Assembly (NCBI GenBank): GCA_937889595.1
Contig: CALAOR010000075.1
Coordinates: 47,826-111,825, forward strand
Source: an uncultured bacterium
Lineage (GTDB): Bacteria > Oederibacteriota > PGYV01 > Palsa-1178
DNA length: 64,000 bases
Reading direction: 5' to 3'
This document shows, piece by piece, positions 41,856 to 49,323 of the stretch. Below the pieces are notes generated by a model that was given only the letters and a program-made list of their open reading frames with translations, searched no databases and was not told the DNA's origin. A program made the translations under genes and the position numbers. Each line of letters starts with the position of its first letter. Position 1 is the stretch's first letter.

Positions 41856-42174
41856 GTTTCTCATCTCCTTTTTCCAGGGCATCAAGGATTTTTTCATTCT
41901 TGTCCCGGATAAGATTTATTGATAATTCCATCAGTTTAAATACATCCTTATTCTTTATCCTGTGGCATGTTCTTTTGCCGCTCTTCTCGGCAATTAATAT
42001 TCCCGCGGTTTTAAGCGCGGTTAAATGCCTTGATACCTGGGGCTGTGTCTCGCCCAAAATTTTTGTCAGGTCACAGACACAGCTGTTATTGTCCCTTAAC
42101 GCGTTTAATATCCTTATCCTTACGGGGCTGGATAAAGCCCTGAAAAACTCCGCCTGCAGCTCATGAATTTCCAT
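41839..42174 (-). CDS. ArsR/SmtB-family repressor with CVC motif
   Basis: 111 residues from the ATG at 42174, just after AAGGAGG. It is a winged helix with CVCDLTKILGETQPQVSRHLTALKTAGILI; the CVC pair in the DNA-proximal helix is the alpha-3 metal/arsenite site of classical ArsR. It starts the operon with PDO-Trx and trxB, overlapping the next gene by 17 bases. Dithiol stress, arsenite or a soft metal could be the signal. A redox-sensing variant is possible. Its promoter has AT-rich dyads. Confidence 0.88.
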   Translation of the reverse strand: MEIHELQAEFFRALSSPVRIRILNALRDNNSCVCDLTKILGETQPQVSRHLTALKTAGILIAEKSGKRTCHRIKNKDVFKLMELSINLIRDKNEKILDALEKGDEKHGKTA

Positions 42175-42203
42175 GCTTGCCTCCTTGCTTTCTCTTATAT
42201 ACA

Positions 42204-42232
42204 TATATACACATAATTGCATACGTTGTCAA
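42204..42232 (-). promoter_or_regulatory. Promoter of arsR-PDO-trxB operon
   Basis: Minus strand: perfect TTGACA (42232-42227), 17 nt, TATATA (42209-42204). The start site near 42197 leaves about 23 nt before the ATG. Confidence 0.72.
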
Positions 42233-42244
42233 GCGCATTAATGG

Positions 42245-42273
42245 TTGAAAAATATCATTACATTATATATAAT
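42245..42273 (+). promoter_or_regulatory. Promoter of def-fmt, leaderless
   Basis: TTGAAA, 17 nt, perfect TATAAT ending at 42273. The expected start 6-8 nt later coincides with the def ATG at 42280; no SD is present. Confidence 0.6.
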
Positions 42274-42279
42274 TCATAT

Positions 42280-42798
42280 ATGATTTATACTATACGCAAA
42301 TATGGCGACCCCATACTCAGGAAAAAAACAGAGGCTGTGACTGAATTTGACGGGGATTTAAAGCAGGTCTTTGCCGATATGCTTGAAACTATGTATGCTT
42401 ACCACGGCACGGGCCTGGCCGCAAATCAGATAGGCATATTAAAAAATATGCTTGTGCTTGACGCCAGTACTGAAGATAAAACCATACTTTATGCGCTGGC
42501 AAATGCGCAGGTCGTCGAACACTCAAAGGAAAAAACCGAGTTTGAGGAAGGTTGTTTGAGTTTTCCCGGAATAAATGAAAAGATATCAAGGCCTTCCGCT
42601 ATCAAGGTAAAAGCGCAGGACCTGGACGGCAAAGAACTCATGATAGAGGCAACCGGGTTCCTGGCTATAGTACTTCAGCATGAAATAGACCACTTGAACG
42701 GCGTTGTTTTCATAGACCGGATGACTCCCATCAGGAAAATGCTTCACGCAAAAGAACTCAAAGAATTGAAAAACATATGCAAGAAAGCCCTTAAATGA
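42280..42798 (+). CDS. def: Peptide deformylase
   Basis: 172 residues from the ATG at 42280. The three family motifs are present: TGLAANQIG, EEGCLSFPG (Cys ligand) and QHEIDHLNG (two His ligands and catalytic Glu). It removes the formyl group from nascent proteins. Earlier in-frame ATGs at 42217 and 42241 lie in or before the promoter and lack SD sites, so the later start is preferred. fmt follows with a four-base overlap; together they complete the formyl-methionine cycle. Confidence 0.95.
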   Translation: MIYTIRKYGDPILRKKTEAVTEFDGDLKQVFADMLETMYAYHGTGLAANQIGILKNMLVLDASTEDKTILYALANAQVVEHSKEKTEFEEGCLSFPGINEKISRPSAIKVKAQDLDGKELMIEATGFLAIVLQHEIDHLNGVVFIDRMTPIRKMLHAKELKELKNICKKALK

Positions 42799-43736
42799 AA
42801 ATAGCGTTTTTTGGCACGCCTGATTTTGCGGTCCCCGTCCTGGAATCCCTGATTAATTCCCATCACGAGGTGATCCTCGCGGTTTCACAGCCTGACAGGC
42901 CAAAAGGCAGGGATATGCAGATCGACCAAACCCCCGTAAAAAAAATTGCGCTTAAATCCGGCATAACCGTTCTTCAGCCGGTAAAATGCACTGATCCGGC
43001 ATTTATTTCCGAATATAAAAAATTAACCCCCGACATAAACATCATAGTGGCTTTCGGACAGATACTTCCCGATGAGATCATATATCATCCTAAATTTGCG
43101 AGCGTAAACATCCATGCGTCGCTGCTCCCCAAATACCGCGGAGCATCGCCTATAAACTGGGCAGTCATTAACGGAGATAAAGAAACAGGGATAACATACC
43201 AGTTCATAGAAAAAAGGCTCGACGCCGGGGATATAATAAACGTGGAAAGAATTGCCATAGAAGAATCAGACGATGCCGTTTCTATGTTCTTAAAACTCTC
43301 GGAATTGTCGGGCGACACAGTAGTTAAGGTTGTCAATATGATAGCAGCAGGCAAAACGCAGAGGATAAAACAGGATGAATCAAAGGCAACAACCGTTAAA
43401 ACCCTTAAAAAAGAGGAAGGCAGGCTTGATTTCAACCTCCCTGCCAAATCGATTGTAAACAAAATCCGCGGCCTTGTACCCTGGCCCTGCGCGTATTGCT
43501 CGCTGAAAGGTAGATCGCTTAAGATATTGTCCGCATCCACAGGCCAATGCCCCCCCGGCTCCGAAAGTTCCGCCCCTGGCACAATCACAGGCTTTGCCAA
43601 AGGCTTGGGCTTTTACATAAAAGCCGCAGATACATGCGTCATCGCCAAAACGGTCCAACCTGATTCAGGCAAAAAAATGAGCGGAACCGATTTTGCGAAC
43701 GGCCAGAAGGACCTGGTAGGTTTAAGGCTGGAGTAA
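42795..43736 (+). CDS. fmt: Methionyl-tRNA formyltransferase
   Basis: 313 residues. The N-terminal formyltransferase domain has FFGTPDFAVPVLESL, the folate-binding HASLLPKYRGASPINWAVINGD with catalytic Asn/His nearby, and the conserved Asp in EKRLDAGDI. The C-terminal domain (FNLPAKSIVNKIRGLVPWPCAYC) binds tRNA. It formylates initiator Met-tRNA. Translation is coupled to def by ATGA. A REP-like pair follows the stop. Confidence 0.95.
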   Translation: MKIAFFGTPDFAVPVLESLINSHHEVILAVSQPDRPKGRDMQIDQTPVKKIALKSGITVLQPVKCTDPAFISEYKKLTPDINIIVAFGQILPDEIIYHPKFASVNIHASLLPKYRGASPINWAVINGDKETGITYQFIEKRLDAGDIINVERIAIEESDDAVSMFLKLSELSGDTVVKVVNMIAAGKTQRIKQDESKATTVKTLKKEEGRLDFNLPAKSIVNKIRGLVPWPCAYCSLKGRSLKILSASTGQCPPGSESSAPGTITGFAKGLGFYIKAADTCVIAKTVQPDSGKKMSGTDFANGQKDLVGLRLE

Positions 43737-43820
43737 GGCAATTACATATCCCTTATCCCAAAATGAATTCAATATCATGGCGTAAAATTTGATTATATTT
43801 GAATTTTGTTGATATACCGC

Positions 43821-43922
43821 GTAGAGAGGCTGCTTGCTGCCTCTCAAGACGCTGGGTTTTAAAACACCGGTACCGTTTGTTTCAAACAGTCAACGATGAG
43901 CGGCAGCAAGCAGCCGCTCTAC
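43821..43922. repeat. REP-like inverted pair (BIME-like) after fmt
   Basis: GTAG plus an AGAGGCTGC hairpin at 43821-43845 (+) faces GTAG plus an AGCGGCTGC hairpin at 43922-43898 (-). Both 25-nt units are identical to those at 12937-12913 and 12778-12802, so the two loci are inverted copies at their ends. Confidence 0.85.
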
Positions 43923-43929
43923 GCAGCCA

Positions 43930-44310
43930 CTACTCCACCGCCACCGCATCTATTTCTACATTTATATCTTTGGGCAGCCGCGATACCTGAACCGTCGTCC
44001 TCGCCGGCAGGCCGTCTGTAAACCGCTCTTTTAAGACCTCGTTTATGAACTTAATGTCGTCGATTTTTGTCAAAAACACGCCGAGTTTTACAACATTATT
44101 CAATCCACTGCCTGCTGCCGTGAGTATGGCTTCTATGTTGTCTATGACTATCCTTGTTTCCTTATGTATGCCTTCAGTCACTATCATGCCTGTGGACACG
44201 TCCACGGGTATCTGGCCTGACACGAAGATAAAACCGTTTGCTTTTACAGCCTGCGAGTATGCCCCCTGCGGCGCCGGCGCAGTTGCGCTTAATATTATTT
44301 CTTTTCCCAT
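43930..44310 (-). CDS. ridA: RidA-family enamine/imine deaminase
   Basis: 126 residues, full length for YjgF/YER057c/UK114. SGQIPVDVSTG, EAILTAAGSGLNNVVKLGVFLTKIDDI and PARTTVQVSRLPKDINVEIDAVA are family signatures, and the Arg of ARTT matches the catalytic Arg of RidA, so it should hydrolyse reactive 2-aminoacrylate from PLP enzymes. It lies 12 bp after the BatD-like gene on the same strand. Confidence 0.93.
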   Translation of the reverse strand: MGKEIILSATAPAPQGAYSQAVKANGFIFVSGQIPVDVSTGMIVTEGIHKETRIVIDNIEAILTAAGSGLNNVVKLGVFLTKIDDIKFINEVLKERFTDGLPARTTVQVSRLPKDINVEIDAVAVE

Positions 44311-44322
44311 TTTTTGCCTCCC

Positions 44323-45273
44323 TTATGAGATTTTATTTACGACATTTGCGGCTTTTGATCCTATCTCATCTATTTCCTTTTCCGACGGCTTGTAATCCGC
44401 GAATTTAACCAGGTCGCTTTCCTTCATGAAATCAAGCGCAATGTCCATGTCAGGTTGCGGCGTGTTTAAATCCCCGAGCTTTTTGATTATCTCCTGGGTT
44501 GTAAGTTCGCTAAAAGTGTTGTTAAAGTGATTGTTCAAAAATTCCCTTATTATCTCGTATAATTCAGAATAATACCCTTTAATATCCCCTGTTTTTGCCA
44601 GTTCCCCCGCCTTTTTAATCCTGCGCAGCGCGATTTTCCTGTGGTCTTCAGCGGGTATGACCGCCGGCTTTATATCTTTTTTCCCGAATATTTTTCTCCA
44701 TGCAAAATACGCCGCTGCCAAAAAGGCCAGGGCAAGCAGTAAGTAAGGCAGTATACCCGCCAAATCAAAATGATAGCTGTATTTAATGGACCTTATGTCA
44801 GATTCGGCCGGGACTAATGTGGGCGTCGGCGTTTCAACGGCTGCTGCCGCGGCCTGCCGCCGTTTGCCCTGGCCTATAACCACGGTGATTGCCTTGGTCT
44901 CAAGGTTTTCATACTGTTTTGTCGCCGGATTCATGAACCTTATCTTAGCCGGTCCTATCACGACTTCACCGCTTTTTACAGCTATAAGGTCGACTATCTG
45001 CTGGTTCTGCGCCGATGCTGCGCCGTTAATGAAGTTCATCATGCTGTTTGAGTATGAACCGCCTACCCTGAATCCTTCAAAAGACGGCAGCACTATTGAA
45101 GGCGGCTGGGACATGTCGCCCTGCCTTTTCACGGTAAGCGTATACCTGATCACATCACCCAGGCTGGCGGTTGTCCTGTCTGTTTCAGCAGTAGCCTCAA
45201 GCGCGGCCTGCGCAAATAAACCCGATGAAAAAATAATAAGTGAAGCCAAAAGAATTATTTTCCTTAATTTCAT
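44323..45273 (-). CDS. BatD-like (oxygen tolerance) membrane protein
   Basis: 316 residues from the ATG at 45273 with GGAGG ten bases before; an upstream in-frame ATG lacks a site. Signal peptide (IILLASLIIFSSGLFAQA), an N-terminal BatD-like beta domain (SLGDVIRYTLTVKRQGDMSQPPSIVLPSFEGF), a Pro/Thr linker, one transmembrane helix (LPYLLLALAFLAAAYFAW) and a cytoplasmic helical domain (REFLNNHFNNTFSELTTQEII). It is usually found with BatA/BatB and MoxR, which are not adjacent here, so its partners must be elsewhere. Confidence 0.8.
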   Translation of the reverse strand: MKLRKIILLASLIIFSSGLFAQAALEATAETDRTTASLGDVIRYTLTVKRQGDMSQPPSIVLPSFEGFRVGGSYSNSMMNFINGAASAQNQQIVDLIAVKSGEVVIGPAKIRFMNPATKQYENLETKAITVVIGQGKRRQAAAAAVETPTPTLVPAESDIRSIKYSYHFDLAGILPYLLLALAFLAAAYFAWRKIFGKKDIKPAVIPAEDHRKIALRRIKKAGELAKTGDIKGYYSELYEIIREFLNNHFNNTFSELTTQEIIKKLGDLNTPQPDMDIALDFMKESDLVKFADYKPSEKEIDEIGSKAANVVNKIS

Positions 45274-45341
45274 TAGATCATATCCTCCGGTATAAAATAA
45301 ACTGCCCCGCAACTAGTTGCAGGGAATGCAACCATCACCTT

Positions 45342-45370
45342 GTCCGCCGAAGCCATAGACGAAGGCGGAT
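45342..45370 (+). repeat. CCGCCGAAGC palindromic repeat
   Basis: GTCCGCCGAAGC and GACGAAGGCGGAT form an imperfect hairpin ending one base before the DUF362 stop. Related units lie at 27494 and 55957. Confidence 0.6.
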
Positions 45371-46525
45371 TTACTTCTTTTTATTCATCAGTTTCCCAAG
45401 GAACGGTTCCCTGATAACAATTGCTTTTTCAGGGCATATTTCCTGACATATAAAACACCTTATGCATTTGTCATAATCGCATATTATCCTTTTTTTCTTT
45501 TTGTCATAGACCAGTGCGTCCACAGGACAGGCCTTTACGCAGGAAAGGCAGGCCGTACACGGAGCCTTCAGATAAATCTGTTTGGGCGTTATCAGGTCCA
45601 TGATAACCTTATATATAAAGCCAAAAACAAACCCCTTCTTCATCTGTTTGCCGGACTCATCTGCGTCGGCTACGGGTTTGAATCCTGTATATAATACATC
45701 GGCTATTTTTTCGCCTTTTATTTCAACATCCATTGCAATGCCCTTTAAAATATTTTTTTTGTAGACAATATTTGTGTAAACCCTGTCAGGGTTTATTCCG
45801 ACAATCTGTGGGACTACATAATCAAGCGCAAAACCGTTTTCGCTCATGACTATCACGCCTGTATTCACAGGCTCGCCGCCGCCAGGGCCGTTTCCTTCCA
45901 TCCCTATAATACCGTCCAGGATATTAAGCGCGGGCGGCTTGGCCATGTACAGATCCACCAGCATCCGCGCGAATAAAAGTTTGTCCCTGCCCGCCCTCAT
46001 GTGATAAGACGGTTTTCCCGTTCCGGCAACCGTGCCCAGCATGTTTTTTACGGCTAAAGTCATGTACATAAGGCCGTGAGTCTTTAATTTCGGCAGGTTA
46101 ATAACTTTGTCAACCGTATTTACATAATTGGTTACTTTAAAAGATTTATATGATATCCCGTTTTCATTGCGTATTTCGCCGTCTTCGGCAAAATCCACAA
46201 GTTTCACGCCTTCTTCCGCCGCTACCTTTTTATAACCGGTCTTGTTGCTCGCGGCAAAATTTCCGAATCCCGGGGAATCGCCCACTATAATATCCCGTGT
46301 GTTCCTTTTCAGCACCCTGATCACCGCCTGTAGGAAAACCGGGTGCGTTATCACTGCTTTTTCCGGCTCACTGGGAAAAAGGCAATTGACCTTGATCAGC
46401 ACCTTTTCTTTTGGGCCGACAAAACGATCAAGTCCTCCGAGCATTTCCAGGGAGGACTCAAGATGATGGACAATCTCCTCTAATTTGTACTCCATACATT
46501 TTTTTATTACCACGGTCCGGTTCAT
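45371..46525 (-). CDS. DUF362 protein with two 4Fe-4S motifs
   Basis: 384 residues. The N-terminal DUF362 domain (PF04015) has VLIKVNCLFPSEPEKAVITHP, GDSPGFG, LPKLKTHGLMYMTLAVKNMLG and LDGIIGMEGNGPGGG. The C-terminus is a bacterial ferredoxin with CTACLSCVKACPVDAL and CIRCFICQEICPEKAI, enough for two 4Fe-4S clusters. Common in anaerobes, its chemistry is unknown; the clusters imply electron transfer. It stands between BatD-like and LacI-like genes on the same strand with small gaps, but a functional link is not evident. Confidence 0.9.
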   Translation of the reverse strand: MNRTVVIKKCMEYKLEEIVHHLESSLEMLGGLDRFVGPKEKVLIKVNCLFPSEPEKAVITHPVFLQAVIRVLKRNTRDIIVGDSPGFGNFAASNKTGYKKVAAEEGVKLVDFAEDGEIRNENGISYKSFKVTNYVNTVDKVINLPKLKTHGLMYMTLAVKNMLGTVAGTGKPSYHMRAGRDKLLFARMLVDLYMAKPPALNILDGIIGMEGNGPGGGEPVNTGVIVMSENGFALDYVVPQIVGINPDRVYTNIVYKKNILKGIAMDVEIKGEKIADVLYTGFKPVADADESGKQMKKGFVFGFIYKVIMDLITPKQIYLKAPCTACLSCVKACPVDALVYDKKKKRIICDYDKCIRCFICQEICPEKAIVIREPFLGKLMNKKK

Positions 46526-46551
46526 TATGCGGCTCCTAAAATATACCCGGC

Positions 46552-47382
46552 TTATGCCGAGGCTCTTTTTATAAGTTCAGGATTAAAAATAACTTTTTTT
46601 GGTTTAATGAGAAGTTCTGTTCTTTCGGTTACTGCCATGTTCAAAGCGGCTATTGCCATATTTTCCAAAGGCTGTTTTATTGTGGTGAGTGCCGGTTTTG
46701 AAGTTCTGGCGGTGGCCAGGTCATCGTATCCTATTATGGCAATATCCTCGGGTATTTTTATTCCGCGTTCTCGCGCGGTTTTAAGCATTCCCAACGCGCA
46801 CATATCGCCTGCCGCGCAAAAAACAGCGTCTATACCCCTTTTTTCATCGAGAAATTTTGCCATGGCTTCCGCGCCGTCATTATATGAATAACTGACCACT
46901 TCGATCAGTCCGCCTTCAGGCATGGTCAGGGAGTTATCCTCAAGCGCCTTGACCATGCCTGACACGCGCATCATGGCGTTATACCCGCCGTCCACATGCA
47001 TCCTTCCGGCTACGGCCGCTATTTTTTTTCTTCCCGTTTTTGCTAGATAGTCGCCTGCCATGTAGCCGCCGGCATGATTATCCGACGTTACAGTTGACGC
47101 TCCGGCTATTTCCTCGTCTATAAGCACCACCGGTGAACCTGCCTGCACGTATTTGGTTACAGTCGCTATGTCGGGTTTTACGCAGATACCGATTAAGGCC
47201 GCAGGACTTGATTTAATAAGTATTTTTTCAAGCCTGTCCTTTTCGCTGTCAACCATACCCGTGGTGGAACACTGTATAATCGACTGCCCTGGTTTTAATG
47301 CGCCCTGTATGTATGTCAGCATTTGCGCGGGAAACGTATGCGCAAAATTTGCAGCCGCTACAACTATCTGTATTTCCGGCAT
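46552..47382 (-). CDS. LacI/RbsB-type ligand-binding domain protein without HTH or signal peptide
   Basis: 276 residues from the ATG at 47382, which has GGAG six bases before. It aligns with the sugar-binding core of LacI-family regulators (peripBP_3): TVTSDNHAGGYMAGDYL, GRKKIAAVAG, GIDAVFCAAGDMCALGMLKTARERGIKIPEDIAIIGYDDL and LTTIKQPLENMAIAAL are typical. The roughly 60-residue LacI HTH is missing and only 75 bp separate the start from yraN, so it is not encoded upstream. No secretion signal is seen. It may be a free cytosolic sensor or a truncated regulator. Confidence 0.82.
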   Translation of the reverse strand: MPEIQIVVAAANFAHTFPAQMLTYIQGALKPGQSIIQCSTTGMVDSEKDRLEKILIKSSPAALIGICVKPDIATVTKYVQAGSPVVLIDEEIAGASTVTSDNHAGGYMAGDYLAKTGRKKIAAVAGRMHVDGGYNAMMRVSGMVKALEDNSLTMPEGGLIEVVSYSYNDGAEAMAKFLDEKRGIDAVFCAAGDMCALGMLKTARERGIKIPEDIAIIGYDDLATARTSKPALTTIKQPLENMAIAALNMAVTERTELLIKPKKVIFNPELIKRASA

Positions 47383-47420
47383 CTTTTTCTCCATAAATTT
47401 AATATATAATTATACCATAT

Positions 47421-47463
47421 GATACTTCCGGAAAACCTTATAAAACCATGAAATTCTTTATCC
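47421..47463. repeat. Left-end fragment of the nested palindromic element
   Basis: GATACTTCCGGAAAACC through ATGAAATTCTTTATC matches the left ends at 63653 and 9183. It overlaps the yraN 3' end: the TAA stop of yraN is the complement of its TTTATC. Confidence 0.75.
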
Positions 47464-47850
47464 CGCCTGAAAAGCGTCCTCAAGCACTTCAATGGCGTCA
47501 ATCCGAGAACCTTCAAATATTACTCCTGCCACGTCGAAACGGATGAAATAATCGGTTATATTATGGGTCATCATGTATTCTTTGGCGGCAAGAATTACTT
47601 TTTTTTGCTTTCTTTCATCAACAGCTTCAAACGGATGAACGCCGCCGGATTTTTCCCTGGATTTTACTTCTACAAAGGCCAGAGTGCGTTTTTTTACGTC
47701 CTCCGCTATTATATCAACTTCCCCGAACTTGGCGTAATAATTCCGTTCAAGTATCTTATAGCCGTTTTTTTTCAAAAGTTCAGCCACCGAGTCTTCGTAA
47801 AAATCGCCCTTGTCTATTCTGCTGGAAAAACCACCCTCCACTTTTTTCAC
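47458..47850 (-). CDS. YraN/UPF0102 family endonuclease-like protein
   Basis: 130 residues, full length for PF02021. GYKILERNYYAKFGEVDIIAED and LAFVEVKSR give the E-D-ExK arrangement of the restriction-endonuclease-like fold. Its function is unproven; a link to Holliday junction or DNA repair is proposed for homologues. rnhB is 11 bp upstream, a frequent pairing. The extreme C-terminus and stop lie within an interspersed repeat. Confidence 0.88.
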   Translation of the reverse strand: MKKVEGGFSSRIDKGDFYEDSVAELLKKNGYKILERNYYAKFGEVDIIAEDVKKRTLAFVEVKSREKSGGVHPFEAVDERKQKKVILAAKEYMMTHNITDYFIRFDVAGVIFEGSRIDAIEVLEDAFQAG

Positions 47851-47861
47851 CCCGCCTTAAA

Positions 47862-48500
47862 TTAAGGTTTCTTTCTGCCGGCCGTTTTTTTTACCGCTTC
47901 CGCAACCGGTTTATAACTTAACCTGTGTATGGGACAAACCCCATACTCGTACAACGCCTTTATGTGGACGGCTGTGCCGTACCCCTTGTGTTTTTTGAAA
48001 CCGTACACGGGATACTGCAGGTCATAATTACGCATGAGCCTGTCCCTGTAAACCTTTGCCAGTATTGAAGCGGCGGCGATTGAAAGCGACTTTGCGTCCC
48101 CGCCTGTAATGGTTTCTATTTTTACGCCGTCAATCGGCGGCTTTGATATACCGTCCACAAGGACCGTCTGCGGCTGCGCATTCAAACCCTTAACCGCGTT
48201 CGCCATCGCAAGCATTGTCGCGCTTAATATGTCGCTTTTATCTATATCCGTGTTTGACACTTCTGTAATGGCATAGGAAACACAGGCATCCCGGATGACA
48301 TCAAAAAGCATTTCCCTTTTTTTCTCGGGTATTTTTTTTGAGTCATTTACGCCGGTCAGCGTATCTGTTTTTTTTTTATCAAGTATGACCGCGGCCGCCA
48401 CCACAGGGCCCGCCCATGGCCCGCGGCCCGCCTCGTCAACTCCAGCTATGATCCCTCTATAGGCATTATCAAAACTTTTCAGGTTTTCAAAAATATACAT
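47862..48500 (-). CDS. rnhB: Ribonuclease HII
   Basis: 212 residues. GVDEAGRGPWAGPVVAAAVIL carries the first two acidic catalytic residues, and the later Asp residues are in LVDGISKPP and the SLSIAAASILAKVYRDR region. YPVYGFKKHKGYGTAVHIKAL is family-typical. It removes RNA from RNA-DNA hybrids and single ribonucleotides. Its start abuts the stop of the 81-residue gene. Confidence 0.95.
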   Translation of the reverse strand: MYIFENLKSFDNAYRGIIAGVDEAGRGPWAGPVVAAAVILDKKKTDTLTGVNDSKKIPEKKREMLFDVIRDACVSYAITEVSNTDIDKSDILSATMLAMANAVKGLNAQPQTVLVDGISKPPIDGVKIETITGGDAKSLSIAAASILAKVYRDRLMRNYDLQYPVYGFKKHKGYGTAVHIKALYEYGVCPIHRLSYKPVAEAVKKTAGRKKP

Positions 48501-48746
48501 TCAGTGCTTTTTCTTGTAAAAATCCCCGTCAGGGTCATATAACATGCTTTCAGATACATTATTGCCGGAAGCGTCATCTGTTTCCCCTGTCAGGAACGAG
48601 CCTGTCTCCAGTTCCTCAGCTTCAAGTTTTTCAAAGATCGCCTCTTCTATGAACTTTTCCACAGACAGCCCGTTTTCCCTGCAAAAGTTCTTAACCGCCC
48701 TCTCCATATACGGATCGACTTCCATGTTCAGCGATATTTTTTTCAT
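48501..48746 (-). CDS. Small ribbon-helix-helix-like protein
   Basis: 81 residues. ISLNMEVDPYMERAVKNFCRENGLSVEKFIEEAI looks like a ribbon-helix-helix/CopG-type fold (one strand, two helices); an acidic tail follows. No close family is recognised. It sits tightly between rsfS (13 bp) and rnhB (0 bp) in the long operon, so expression is likely. A DNA-binding or antitoxin-like role is possible from fold alone, with no toxin gene nearby. Confidence 0.65.
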   Translation of the reverse strand: MKKISLNMEVDPYMERAVKNFCRENGLSVEKFIEEAIFEKLEAEELETGSFLTGETDDASGNNVSESMLYDPDGDFYKKKH

Positions 48747-48759
48747 GTAAGGGACTCCT

Positions 48760-49323
48760 TTATCCTTTTATTAGCCCTTTTAAAGGCACTTCCGTCGGGC
48801 CAAGCGTTGTTTCAAGCGCAAAACGGGCCCGTGTTTCCTTTTCAAAAATGTGCACAAGAATGTTCCCAAAATCAACAACGATCCATTTATTATCAGGGTC
48901 CCTGTCTTCATGGGATTTAAAAAATCCTTTTTCTCCCATTTCCTTTTTTAAGTTATCCCTCAGGGCGCTGACATGTACGCCTGACGCGCCGGAGCATATG
49001 ACATAATACTCCCATAACCCGGCTGTCTTTGACACATCAAAAAGCCTTATATCTTCGGATTTCCTGTCATACAGGCACTTAACTATCCATTCAACCTGCT
49101 GTGGCAGTACCGCTTTTTCTTTTACTTCCGGTTTTTTAACACTTTTAACCGGAACCGCGGATTTAACCGGTTTAGAAACCTTTTTCGCGTTCTTTTTCAC
49201 GGCTTTTTTCGCGTGTTTTTTAACAACAGCCTTAAATTTATTCACGACTTTTTTTACTTTTTTTACTGTTTTTACTGCTTTTGCTGCTTTTCCTGCTTTT
49301 AATACAACCTTCTTTTTCTTCAT
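48760..49323 (-). CDS. rsfS: Ribosomal silencing factor RsfS with lysine-rich N-terminal extension
   Basis: 187 residues. The C-terminal 110 are an RsfS/DUF143 domain (LFDVSKTAGLWEYYVICSGASGVHVSALRDNL and WIVVDFGNILVHIFEKETR) that binds uL14 and blocks subunit joining in starvation. The first 70 residues are a Lys/Val/Ala-rich extension resembling histone H1 tails, absent from ordinary RsfS. The start overlaps tonB by four bases. The extension might increase RNA affinity; that is inference. Confidence 0.88.
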   Translation of the reverse strand: MKKKKVVLKAGKAAKAVKTVKKVKKVVNKFKAVVKKHAKKAVKKNAKKVSKPVKSAVPVKSVKKPEVKEKAVLPQQVEWIVKCLYDRKSEDIRLFDVSKTAGLWEYYVICSGASGVHVSALRDNLKKEMGEKGFFKSHEDRDPDNKWIVVDFGNILVHIFEKETRARFALETTLGPTEVPLKGLIKG

